Positions 14,201 to 26,407 of a stretch of DNA of 64,000 nucleotides are shown here, piece after piece. The stretch covers positions 370,731 to 434,730 of the forward strand of contig CAJNDS010002384.1 of NCBI GenBank assembly GCA_905221605.1. The letters run 5' to 3'. Source of the DNA: Symbiodinium natans. Lineage: Eukaryota; Sar; Dinophyceae; Suessiales; Symbiodiniaceae. A model generated the notes under the pieces. That model ran no database searches. It was not told the origin of the DNA and worked only from the letters and a program-made list of their open reading frames with translations. The position numbers and the translations under genes were made by a program. Within the stretch, counting starts at the first letter, position 1. Each line of letters begins with the position of its first letter.

Positions 14201-17200
14201 TCCCAAAAGTTGTGGTCGGGGTGATTGGGACTTGGGAGCTGCCATCCTCCGCCGCAGCGTTGAGCAGATTGCTGGCATTGGGGGGTGGTTTGCCTTGGGC
14301 TGTGGCCACCTTGTAGTCCCCAATCTTATGGGACTCAGCCCGGAACTTGTCGCACATTTCGTCCCAGCTAAAATGCACCCTCGAAACCACAGGAGCCTCT
14401 AGCTTGAACGGATACGGTTCGTGCCAGTTCGCGTAATCGCCGCCGACGACCAATGGCGGCCTCCTTTACCCAGTTGCAGGCCTTTCCCTGAAACTGCGGC
14501 GTTAGACCTTGCCGCTTGAAATGCCGCAGCATCGGCTTGGTCTAGTTCGAATTGGGCACCCCACAAAACTTTCTTCCATTGTTCAGACCGCAACGTGGGC
14601 TCAGTGGAGTTGTGGTCTGAGGGCTTGGACTGCAAAATGTCCTGCAAGGCTTGCACGACCTCCAACCTGCCCTTGAACTCGCCGTTTTCCTGGAAATAGT
14701 AAAGACGTGCCCATGCGGTGATGTCCTCTTGGAAGTCATCACCGACTTTGGGCTCTAGCAACGTCAAAGTTTTCCACAAAATTGTGAGGCGAGAGCGGGC
14801 GTTGTGGTCAGGGTGTGCGTTTATACAACTGAGCAGAACGCGGAGGGGGGCTTCAAGCTTGCGTTGCCATTGAGGGCTGCAAGGTGCCACCTTTAAATGG
14901 TGGTTGTGGACAGGTGTTGCCTCGTCCTTGTAAACTGGTGTGCCCCTCCCCCGAAACGCTGCAGCACCGCTGTTCGGAGCGCGTAAGACTTAAAAGTCAA
15001 AAGCGTCATCGTGGAGAAGAAGTTGTTGCCCTGTGGGATCGTCACTGGGTCCGTGCTCAGCGCCTCCTACCAACGCTTCATCTCGTGCGCGTTGTGGTCG
15101 TTGATGTAGCCCCTTTCTCGCATGAACTGCTGCACCCGAAAGAAGCCAACCCACCATGTATTCTCTATCTGCAGGCGGAAGAGCGTTGGGCCATCCAGTG
15201 GTAAGAAGCTGAACTCCGCAAGCATACTTTTGTTGCTGGCGGTTGTCTGAAGCCATCCAAGACAACTCCTTCCTCACACTGAAAATGCCGTCGCTCAGGC
15301 TTTTCAGCCCCACCTCCAGCTGACAGATGAGCGAGAAATACTCTGGCCTGATGACATGCTCGTGGTAGGAGCGGATGAGGCGGAAGATGCGAATGGCCAA
15401 TCACTGCCCGACGGACTTTTAGCACTAAGGCCAGAAGCGAGCAACAAAAGATCTTGACTTGAAAGATTTTGTCTACACAACATGGCATCCCAAAACGGAG
15501 CCTTGGGAATGGTACCTCTGGTACGCTTACATTCCTTGATTTGTGCGTGTCATCCTTGCGCTCTTTGGGCCATCCTTCGGAGTTGGCACTCTGAACTATA
15601 CAAACCTGTGCCTCTCTACATACTCCCCCTCAGATGAGCTCCGTTTCAAGCGAATCTGAACCCAACCACCATTAGGGACTAATAAGGTAAAAGAGGGTAT
15701 ATCCCGTCCATGCCTCTTGCCGTGCCTGTGTCTGGAAGACATGATCCGCGACGCTCCAAACGTCGATGACCACATAGCGATTCTGGGAATTGTTGACACA
15801 GACGGTCTGTCGAGTCCCTTGAAGTCTGTCTGGTGAGATGGGGAGCTTTGCTTGGTGAGGGTTGAAGGAATACATACGTGGCTTGACGTGCCATCGGATC
15901 AATGCCCTAAGATCTTCACGGACTTCAAAAGTATCCTTCTTGATATGCGGCCCTCGGGTGATGAAGATAGGAAGTTCAGGGGGGACCGTTGGAGGAATAC
16001 TATTGATTGGGACGAGTTCCACCCCATATCTACTCCTACTCAAGCCCTCCGTCTGCACCGCTTGGTGCTGTACCCCTGTGCATCGATGCTCCTTCTGAGC
16101 TGAGCGCTTCCCGTGTAAAACGGATAGCATTTTGTTCATTCCCACTTTAAACCCTTCCCAAGCAAGCAGCAAAAAAATAGTCCATATGCAGAGTGTCCAA
16201 TCCGCTGTCTCAATGCTTTCGATTGACCCATCCATCTCTCTCACCCCTCGCGATGCCTGAACTTGTGTCCAAGCCACAATTCCCGCAAGCCACTTCGTGC
16301 AAGGAGAGGTTCGAGACGGATACCCTACTGTTGAGGTTCTTTCAGAGACTGGTGGAGGCTCATGGTTTTGTGTCGGGGGTTCACACGTCTCATGCCACGA
16401 AGAGTCGCCCTCCCACATCAACTGACCATCTTCCTCACCGTCATCGTCCTGGGACCGTGCATCCTTAGGACCCCATTGATGAACCCGGCAATCCAGGTTG
16501 GCCGTGGCGGAATCACGTCGTGACCAAAGACCCAACCCGACCAGTCCCCCCAGACAACACAACAGGACCACAACCCCACTGAAAACAGACACAGTTTCGC
16601 ATGCATGCTTCAGCGTGTTCATGACTTGACCCTCGGCCAAGGAGGCGCACTGGAGAAAGCACAGGACCCCCAAGACCTTTTTCGCCGCTAGAACCTGCTC
16701 CCCATGCTTAGGCCCTCCCGTGGTCGAATCCTGTGCCCCGCTTGTACCTCCCGTCCACAGCCCAATCTGGTGTATCAGGTCGCATAGCCTACTCCACACA
16801 AACGGTTTAGTGAGAAGATCACCGAGCATCTGATCTCCACTCACGTGACGCACCCTCCACTCTTCAGCCTCTATCCGTTCACGCCACACCCGCGCCCTAA
16901 TCCTCAAATGTCTGGTTCGCCATGATCCGCTACTGAAGGAGAGGATTTTTGAGGTGGCTATGTTGTCGTTTAGGAGCAGTTTGGTGGGGGGCTTGCCTAG
17001 GAGCTCTCCTACTAGAGGTTCGATAGCATCAGTGAGGACAAGACCTTCAACACAGGCAAGGAGTTCTGCCTCAGCCGTGGATAGAGTCGTCAGAGCTTGC
17101 TTCGAACTCACCCAAGAGATGGGTGAGCCTGCCCAGAGCAGGATTGCTCCGGTCTGGCTCGGCTCGGCTAGCGGTGCGTACGACGCATCAGCATACACCA

Positions 17201-20200
17201 TGAGCTGCTCCACTGATGGAGTCATAGACCATCCCTCCTGGCACTGGCGTTCTGGTTCTGCTGAAAACCTGAGTCCATATTCAGCTGTGTTCCGAAGATA
17301 CCTGAGAGCTTGGCAACCCACCTTGTAGACATGTCGTGGCCATTTCGGGATCCACTGGCTCATCCGATTGGCGACATACGCCAGGTCAGGACGTGTCCTT
17401 GACGCCAGCCAGTTCATCTCACCTGTGATGCCTTGGGCTCGTCGGCGGTCCTCCGCGGTGACATGCTGCTCTGGCTCCCCCACGTCCTCTTTGAGCATCG
17501 GCACCCATGACCCTGCTTGAACCTGAGGATACTTTGACAGCAGCTCTCGAGCGTACTTGACCTGATTGAGCACATAGTCTCCCTCAGCTGTTCGCCGCAC
17601 CTGAACGCCCAAGAAGGTCAAGCCACCGGGCTCATCGATCCATTCCGGCTCAGATGTCTCCCACAAGCTGCGGACTGCTTGGATCGCTTCATTGATCGCA
17701 TACCTTGAACCAGTGATCAACAAATCATCCACATAAACGCCCAGGTGTCCGACCACCTGACCGCTACACAGCACCTCCCACAGCGATGGGTCACTGTACA
17801 TAGGGCGAAACTCAAAGCTGCCCCCCTGACTGCCAGTCCATTTCTTCTGTCGAAGTTCGCCGTCTCGGTACGTGCTCCATGCCTTCGGAGCAGGAGCAAG
17901 GCCGTACACCGCCTTGCGAACTAGCCAGAATGTACCAGCTTTCACGATTCCTGCGCGCACCAATATCGCGGGCGGCTTCACCGCGATCAGGTGTCGCTCT
18001 TGTAGCACCGGCCCCAATGGAGCTCTCAGGAACGCCGTCTTGACGTCCAGTCCCGCTGCGCTCCACTTGTTGAGAGCTGCCATCCGAAGTTGTGCTCTGA
18101 ACGCAGTCCTGTCTAAACCTGCTGCAAACGTGGAATATTCCTGGAGTGTAGGAGAATGACTTTCGACTCCCCCGGCGCTGACACCTTTCGATGGATCCAG
18201 ATAGTTACCGCAGGCCACAATCCTGGCTCGCTTTCGCCCAGTCCCTGCCTTGACTACGAAGACCCCGCGACCCGGTATCCGCTCGATGGTGAAGCCCTTC
18301 TTCTCCAAGTCTTGAAGTTCACGTTCGGTAACACTCTCAACTGCTTCGTGCACATACTCCAAGGCATTGACCTCATCTCGAAGTGGCTCGATCCACTCAT
18401 CCAAGTTCTCTTGGACTTCCTGAAGAGTGACCGACCTGGAAGTAAGAAACTCATCCGGAATGCCGCTGTTCTCATGGTCCTGAGGTGGCTTGTCGGTTTC
18501 CGCGCTGTCCGCGCTGGTCTGCATCATAGCACATCGATGTTTCGATCCCTCACCTACACGATCACCCTGGAAAGGCGGTAAGACATTAGCCCCAAATCTC
18601 CCGAACCTGTCCTCGTCAAGATGAGACCTCATGCTACGTATGACCGTTCTCAACTCGCCAACGTCCTTCTCAAGACTCAGCACAGTCCTCTCGACCACTT
18701 CAAGTTCACCGCTCTGATCCCTGCGATCTGCGCTGAGCTGGGCCAGCCGATCTTCTTCTGCCCAGAGGATGGCAGACAACATCACCTGCTTTCGGTCTAA
18801 GGCCTCAACGATCGAGTCCACCAGAAGAGTTTGCGGCTTTTCACTCTCATCCCACCCCCGAGTTCCCACCGAGTAGTAGAAATCTGCAGGATCTTCTTCA
18901 CTCAGTTCTTCTATGGCATACACTACCTTCATAGATCCGTCCTCATCACCTAGCCCTCTCTCCCCTTGACACTCGTCCTGAGATACTTCAAGTGGATTCA
19001 AAGGGCCTCCAGAATCTGATAGAGGCGACTCCCTGAGCCCCTTACACAGGCACAGCGATGGATCAACTTGATAGCCCTTGCACCAGCAAACTTCCCCTAC
19101 AACCTCCGCCCCAGGCTCCTGAGACTGAGTGGCTTGAAAATTCTTCTTCATCGCTACGCCAGTTTCAGCTCCACCTACTCCCCCTCGACCCACTGGGTCG
19201 ACCAACCTGGCCCCAGAAGGAAGTGGAAATCCCAGGTCCTCAAGCTGGCCCTTCAGTGTTGGAGTGGCCGCTTGCCAGGCCCCTACCGAATACGCAACGA
19301 GAACGATGCGCTCCTGACCAACCTTCCACGGCATGACCATATGCCAGGCGTTTGGACCCAAAGTGACATACCCATCCGTCCACGGAAGGATTTGCCCCAC
19401 CAGAGGCTGCCCTTTCGCAACCTGGACTTGCGGTTGGCCCCGCAAAACATCCCCTTGTCGAGCTTGCACCCACACTTCTCCCCCTGTTTTGGGGACACAA
19501 AGAGGAACCACCACATTCCGAGACCCCTTTTGGTTGTTGAGATCTCGGTGGACGTCCATTCTGGTATTGTATCCGAGAGCTACAGACGTGAAGTGATGAT
19601 CTGGCACCACTTCCCGAATCAGCCGGACCAGAAGCGCAGTAAAGCCTGGAAGATCCCCCGTCAACCCAGAAGTTCCTATGACGCCACCATGACGACATGC
19701 CCCAAAGATAAATTGCGCCCCTCCATGCAAGGCAGTGCGAGAGGAGCCCGTGCGTTTGCGAAGCTCAGTCTGTTTGAGAAACTCAACAACTGCATCCCTA
19801 TCCCACGGCGTCTGCGCCGCCAGAGCTGCGGCTGCCTGATCTTCTTTCATGAGCAAAGCAAGTGGATCATGAGACTCCTCATCAGGAACATCCTGGAGAG
19901 ATCGAACAAGTGGAGGTTCTTCAGGGGGCGGCTGCTTGCCCGTGACCCTTTTTCGCAAGTTCACCGGCTCACACTCAGTGACTACTGCTGACCCAGGTTG
20001 CCCAGCTACTTGAACATTCTGGAAAAGAACGCTGGTCACAAACCCTTCCCCTTCCGAAGTTTCGACATAGTAGCCCCTCGACAACTCCAGCGCTGGTGCC
20101 AGCACTCGGGCGTCTTGAACTTTATCCTTCCATGTTCCCTTCCCTTTTGCAGACCATGATCACCTTTGTTCCAAACGGAATTAACGGAGGCATCTCCTTA

Positions 20201-23200
20201 CCCAGTGCAGCCATGCTGATACGCCACAGTCGCTCCGCTGCGTGTCTAACAGCGTGAGGCCAAAGCGTGATCGGGAGATCCGGTTGAGACTGAAGCAGAG
20301 ACCTTGCAAGACCCTTGACCCGCCCCACAGCATTCTCGATTCTACCCCTAGTTTGGGGCACGTCTGGTTCCCCGGTAGTTTTGTAGATGCTTTGCAGCGC
20401 GCACCACTTGCGAAGACCCTTACTCATGAATTCCCCTCCACAATCCGAATGCAGACGGACCACTGGGTACCCCGCAGCCCGAATCCGGGTGACCATCTTG
20501 GCGACCGCTTCAAGTACCGCAGCGTGTTTTTTAGACGCGAGGGGTTCCGCCATGACAAGGTTTTCCATTTTCAGCTGCTTCATTTGCAAGTTTTTGCGAA
20601 TGCGAGCCCAGACCGTGTTGCACTCTTCCTCCTCCCGTTTGTCCCCAGCCGATGGCTCATGGCCCTCTTCGCTTGCCTGAGCCTCCTCTTCCCCCGAGTC
20701 CCAAACTCCGGCAGCTGGCACCTCCCCTTCCTGCGGAACATCAACTTTTTCATCAAGATCAAGATGCTCCCAGGGACCTTCAGGAATTTCGGCATCCTTG
20801 GCCTCCCAAGCATCCTCCCAGTTTGGCCCCAAGACAGGAACAGTGAAATTTCCGATTAGAACATATCTGGCACTGCCCAATTGGTCATTCCCTTCCTTGT
20901 GTGGCCCCGACATATCGACATGAAGCGTGTAGGCCTCTGAAACCTGCTGCCTCAAATGCCTGCGATCTCTGGCCCTCCCCGCGAGACAATGCCGACAATC
21001 GTTTCGAAATGGCATGTGGTCCTGAAGCACGTGCTGCGTGAACGAAGCATGATCCTTGACCTTGGCAACGTGGACCCCACTGCATGCACGGACATGTTGA
21101 GCATCAACCAGTACCCCCTGAACCATGTCGACTATCGCAGCCTTCAGGCCCGGGGCCCATGCAGCCCACGCTCCGGACTGCCCCAATGACAACCCAGCTG
21201 CCGCTCGAATCTTTTCAACACCCTCTCCCCTGCATTGCATCAAAGAGACGTGAGGCTTCCCGTGAAGCATCATTCGAGTCGGTTTGCGCTTTGCATGCCC
21301 CAAGGGCCCCTGATCGAACCCGATCGTGCCCAAAGCACACTCCTCAGCGAGAGTGCTCATCACCTCCGAGGCCCAAATACTAGGATAGGACCTTCCCTGA
21401 TCATCCGATTCGTCACCCCACACCACAGCAGGATCTTCCGGATGCTCAAATCCGAACCAAGTGTCACACTCATGCACGCGCCATGTGAAATACTGAGCTG
21501 TGATGTACACCACTAGCGATCTGAGCCATAACAGGCTATCCCCATCAACAGCCGCTTGTTCATCCTCAGACAAACCCTGCAACCCCCAGAATTCTTCCCC
21601 ATAGCGCGCTCGCACCGGCTTTGGAGCACCTGGGCTGTCCCTATGTCTGCACCCTGAAAGCGTCCGACACGGGGCGCCAGACACCACCGCGATCACCTTC
21701 CCTCGGACAATTAGATGAAGGAGCATGGCCAACGTGTCATCCGATAACAGGTCCTCCTGAATATCGACCGTGACAACCCCAACCCTGTTATCCACCAAGT
21801 GGTCAAACATCTTTCTGCTTGTTCCACAGCACAAGTGAAGAATGAGGAAATCCTTCCTATCCCAAGACCTACGGATTCTTCGATTCCATGGCGACGCTGC
21901 AGTTGAGGGAACAGTAACCATGCGCTCTACCAACCGCTCGGGGATAGTTGGGAACCGCTGGGCAATCCACCTCTTCAACTCCTCGGCGCTTCCCTCCCTG
22001 AGACTCTCACATGCTCGACGACGTGACTCTGAGAATCTGTCCTGGACCTTCTTACCTTCGATGCAACGCATGACATGATCATGATGTTGAACAGCCCGCT
22101 CGATTTCCTCGATGAGCTGAAGCGCAAGACTCTCCGACACTTCGGGGCACCCTGATGACATATCGATGTCCAACCATCCCCGCTTCGGATGATACACCGT
22201 GCACCCCTCAGCCTTGGTCCATCGAACCTCGCACCCCAACCACTTGACCAACGCGTTCTTGCTGACAATCGGAGCTATTGGTTCAGCCGTGAGTAGCACA
22301 CCAGTTTCTTTGATGTACAACGTGGCCTGTCCTACCGCCAAATCCACACACTTCTGCGGGAGACCTGCTCGTTCTTCAGGGGTGCCTTGCCTCAAGCAAG
22401 ACGTCGCTCCTCCGTCCAAGAGCCCTTTTCCTCCCCCACTTGCCTTAACGCCACGAACAAACATTCGCTTCACCTTCATCGACTTAAGAAGATCAGCGCA
22501 GTCCTTCAGGAGTTCGGCTTGTGACGGCGCTGGTGGAGACGTCTTCTCCTCCGTGCCTGCTTCTTCATGAGACGTGGCTCCCCCTTCTCCCTGGGCCTTA
22601 GCGACGCGATCATTCGATTTAGGCTTTCCCCCTTTTTCTCCTTTCTTTCCTTTCCCCTTGGTTTTTCCCCCATTTCCTCCATCTCCTTTACCCGTGAAAG
22701 GCGTTTCAGCGCTGTCTGCAGCACCTCCACCTGGCCGAGGACAGCTGGGCTTGGTGTGTTCGGTGGATCCACATCCCCAGCAAATTCCCTTCTTCAGTTC
22801 TCCATGAGCAAACTGACATTCGCTACCGAACCGGCATCCCGTTGCCGTTCCCCATCCCCAGCAGGTGGCCTTAGCTCCAGATGCGTTGCTTTTCCCTTTA
22901 GATTCTTTTCCACCCCCTTTTTCACTTCCCTTTGCATCCCCTTTCCCCCTATCACCCTTACCCCCTTCATCTTCACTCATCCGCGCTACTCGCTGTCTCT
23001 TGGTGGAGTCTGTGGATGAACTCACTGCTGCCTCCAGCTCGGCTTGAATCATTTGAGCTAATCCTGATACTTTCGGGGCTGTAGGGAGAACGTCTACCTG
23101 TTCGGCATGACGATAGCTGGCTAGACGGAATGAGGCTTGTGGATGCTGTTTGAGCACCTCCGCGGTGATCAAGTCAATTGCTGCTACAAGCAGGGACGGA

Positions 23201-26200
23201 TCTGGCTGAGCTACTTCCAACTCGTCTGCCCGTTTCCTTAAACGAACCCACATTCGAAGACCCTTTAAGGCTTCTGGGGCACTCTTTCCGGTTGCGGGTG
23301 AAGTGAGAGCTTGCAACACCACTGCCTTCTCCTGGGGTCCTCCGGGTTGGAAAGCCGTGAGAATCCGAAACACTATGGCAGTACAGTCTAGCTGTCGGTT
23401 GGCAATCAGTTCGGTTTGGAGCCACTTCGGTAGAGCCTCAACTAACAACCCAATGGCGTGCTGTTCTACCCGGGCCCACTTGGTAGTCTCAAACCGAGGT
23501 CTCTCTCCGTCCTGCACAGCTTTCAACAGAAGTCTATCCGCTGGCGAAGATTGCAGCCACTTCTGATACAAGGCGTGCGCAGCATTCCACACATCATCCC
23601 ACCACTGCCATGCTGTGTTAGACAAGGCCCGCATGGTAGGAGTGATCTGAGCTAGCCAATCCCCTGCTACACATGCTGCTACTCCCGACCCCGGCTCCAA
23701 AGCCGGCAACTTCGCGCCACTCCTTGACACCTCTTCTTGCCGAATCAGCCCTTCACTTTGCACACCAAGCGCCGATCTGAGCAAATCCAGCGCGCGTTCC
23801 CCTGGGTCATACGGAGCTGACGGCGGTGGCCTTGGCGGAGTTGGAGGAGGGTCCCCTGGCGGAAGTCTCGTTCCTCCAGGCGTCATCGGCGAGGTCTTAG
23901 CTGGCTCAGTCGTACCTAACCTAGGCGTGCTCACATAGTCTGGATTCACACTTGCGCCGGTAAAGGCACTGGCTCCAGGCACACATGGCCCGATTCTGAA
24001 CTCACAAGTTGTTTGGGGTGTTTGGGGAGGCCCAGGCGGCGGCGCCGGTGGCGGCTTAAATGGTGAGGCGGCGCATCGCCCAAAAGGGCCCGCTTCAAAG
24101 GGATCTGTTTCCCCCACGTAGAAATGTTGATGCCCTTGATTTGGGATTTGAGGCACAACCTCCAACCCTCCCGAAGAATTGACCCTAGCTTCCCGGAGCC
24201 TACCGTCTACCATAACCAAGATAGGTTGACCAATGTTTGGGACTTCGAAGATTGGGGTAGCCTGACGGTTCATCCCTTGCCCCTGAAACATCCCACAATG
24301 ACCCTGATGAAGTTCCGGCCCTCCCAAAGACCTACTCATGAGCCCCTCTGTGCCCGGTAACCCATATTGCGTCGGCCCCAAGCAAGCTCCAAGACTCGGC
24401 CGGGCCTCATTGCTGCCAAAGAGTCCCCCCCTTGCGCAGCCCATCTGCCCTGAGTTGGGCCACTCTCCCTGAGTCGCCACTGGCTTCGGGTTCTCGGCGC
24501 GATTATCAGGTGGATTTGTGGTGATTTGAGGCATGTACGGGTTAGCCCTCCCTACACCAACCACCCCTGAATACCCCATCCCTTGACCCTGAAGCTCATC
24601 TGCTGGAAACTGACCATGACCATGACCCTCGGGGCCCATTGGTCCGAAGCTGACACTGCTACTCGTCCTACCTACAACAGCCACATCTACCTCCTTGGAC
24701 TCAGTGCACCTTGATGATAACGACGCATCGCCACCATACCACATTTCCAGAGGCTCATCCATGCTCGTGAGTGCAGGTCTGCTGTCAGGTTGAGCTTGGC
24801 TCGACTGTCGCCACTGATCTAGAGAATGGTACGTCTGTGGAGCTGCTCCCTCTTTGCTTGCCACCGACTGCATCGATGAAGCTCGCTCTTCTTCCACCCG
24901 AGCCAGACGCTCTTGCATGACCCCCTGAGCCGCAACCATTTGCGACATGAGCTCTTGCATGCGTCTCATCTGATTCTCCAGGCGGCTCTCACCTTCTCCA
25001 ATCTCTCCATCGTGCGGCGTGAGACCTCTTTCCAACTTTGACAACGTACCCCCTGAGGACACGGATCTTCTCGCTGGAGACTCCACAAGTTGTTGACCCT
25101 CTGGGGCCAAAACCACGGGTTGCCCCGACTCCACAGGAGCCGGTGCGTCCGCAAGCCTCCCATAGTCTGGCTCTAAGACCAGCTCCGCGTCCTGTCTCTC
25201 TTCACGAACCTTTGCTTCTTGGTCCAAAAAGGCTGGTCTCTGGCGTCGTAGATTGAATTCTCCCTGAACAGCTTCACTCCAAAAAGGATTTGGATTGTGT
25301 GCTCCCGATTCGATCGATTCCTCGGTCCCCCTTTGCTCGGAGGCTTGCGAAGGTTGCGCAGACTGGCTGGATATCCTGCCATCTTGACTGGATACCTCCC
25401 GTCTCTCATCCCGTGCCGAAAGCTCCGATCGCTCAGGCACCTCCATGTTCGGGAAAAAACTGACTAGTTGAGCGTTACTTTTGGGCTCATGACCTGCGAA
25501 TGGCCAATCACTGCCCGACGGACTTTTAGCACTAAGGCCAGAAGCGAGCAACAAAAGATCTTGACTTGAAAGATTTTGTCTACACAACATGGCTTCCCAA
25601 AACGGAGCCTTGGGAATGGTACCTCTGGTACGCTTACATTCCTTGATTTGTGCGTGTCATCCTTGCGCTCTTTGGGCCATCCTTCGGAGTTGGCACTCTG
25701 AACTATACAAACCTGTGCCTCTCTACATAGAAGACCTCGCGGTTGCTGGCGGGCGCCCTGTCTAGCCGCTGGCCCATGGCGTTGTGGTCGGTGGTAGACA
25801 CTCCGACTGCTGCCGCTGTGACTTCAAGAGCTGCCTCCTCCTGAAGGGAAAACGGCTGGAGGAGCGTTGTGTTCTCCCTCTCGCCCTCTCGGCCGCCCTC
25901 TCCTCTTCCACCTCCATCTCAGCTGCGTCCGCTGTGGAATCCTGCGGCGTAGTCAAGCCGCTCACAACTGGAGTGGGTGCGCTGCGCTTGCCCCTTCCAG
26001 CTTGCCAGTACAGGTTGTGGACCGCCTGGTATTGTTCTTGCTGCCATGATTGTTGGCGACGAAATTGCTCCGTGCAGTATGCACTGTGGGCGATCTGTCC
26101 TGGCTGTTCCGCCCCCGACATTGCTGCAACCGAAGCTGTGAAACACGAGAAATCCACGCTCCCTACGAAAGTTGTGGTCAGGACAATCTAACAATCACCG

Positions 26201-26336
26201 CACTTGCAGCCGTGTAGGGACCCCCGCTCTTTCGGATTTAGTGATAAGGATTTGGGAAATGGGATTGAAATTGTAAACCTTGCGCGCGCCGCCTGGGCCG
26301 GCCCCAGGACAGGAAAGGAGGAATGGAAGGGCAGAG

Positions 26337-26407
<71 letters not shown>

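Larger units (their letters stand above)
15388..25729 (-). mobile_element. Copia-type LTR retrotransposon, 10,342 bp, near-intact
   Basis: Two 235-bp direct repeats bound the element and differ at one base (15486 versus 25593), so insertion is recent. GAAGA is duplicated at 15383-15387 and 25730-25734. On the minus strand the order is 5' LTR, primer site, Gag, protease, methyltransferase-like domain, integrase, dioxygenase-like domain, reverse transcriptase, RNase H, C-terminal membrane-type extension, polypurine tract, 3' LTR. Integrase before reverse transcriptase defines the copia order. A single frameshift near 20115-20150 splits the polyprotein. It is nested in the LINE. Confidence 0.95.
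10430..26195 (-). mobile_element. LINE-type retrotransposon, interrupted by an LTR element
   Basis: On the minus strand the order is ORF1-like region (26157 to 25735, continuing 15382 to about 13890), apurinic-type endonuclease, RNase H, reverse transcriptase, ending near 10430. The 10.3-kb copia-type element at 15388-25729 splits ORF1, with GAAGA duplicated at both junctions, so the LINE is about 5.4 kb and older. Frameshifts and an in-frame stop make it a dead copy. Its sense strand carries the undecamer GACCACAACGC eleven times (see findings). No poly-A or clear 3' tail repeat was seen. Confidence 0.85.

Noticed and set aside
16563-16575. GACCACAAC inside the copia element as part of the LINE motif series
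   Set aside because: A single 9-mer on the opposite strand in 10 kb is compatible with chance; the series is confined to the LINE.
19068-19991. A 307-residue plus-strand frame opposite the copia polyprotein
   Set aside because: Shadow of the minus-strand coding sequence with no domain of its own; other plus-strand frames at 18156-23019 are the same.
20106-20160. Programmed ribosomal frameshift between integrase and reverse transcriptase
   Set aside because: Copia elements do not usually recode there, and the site cuts the integrase tail; mutation or sequencing error is simpler.
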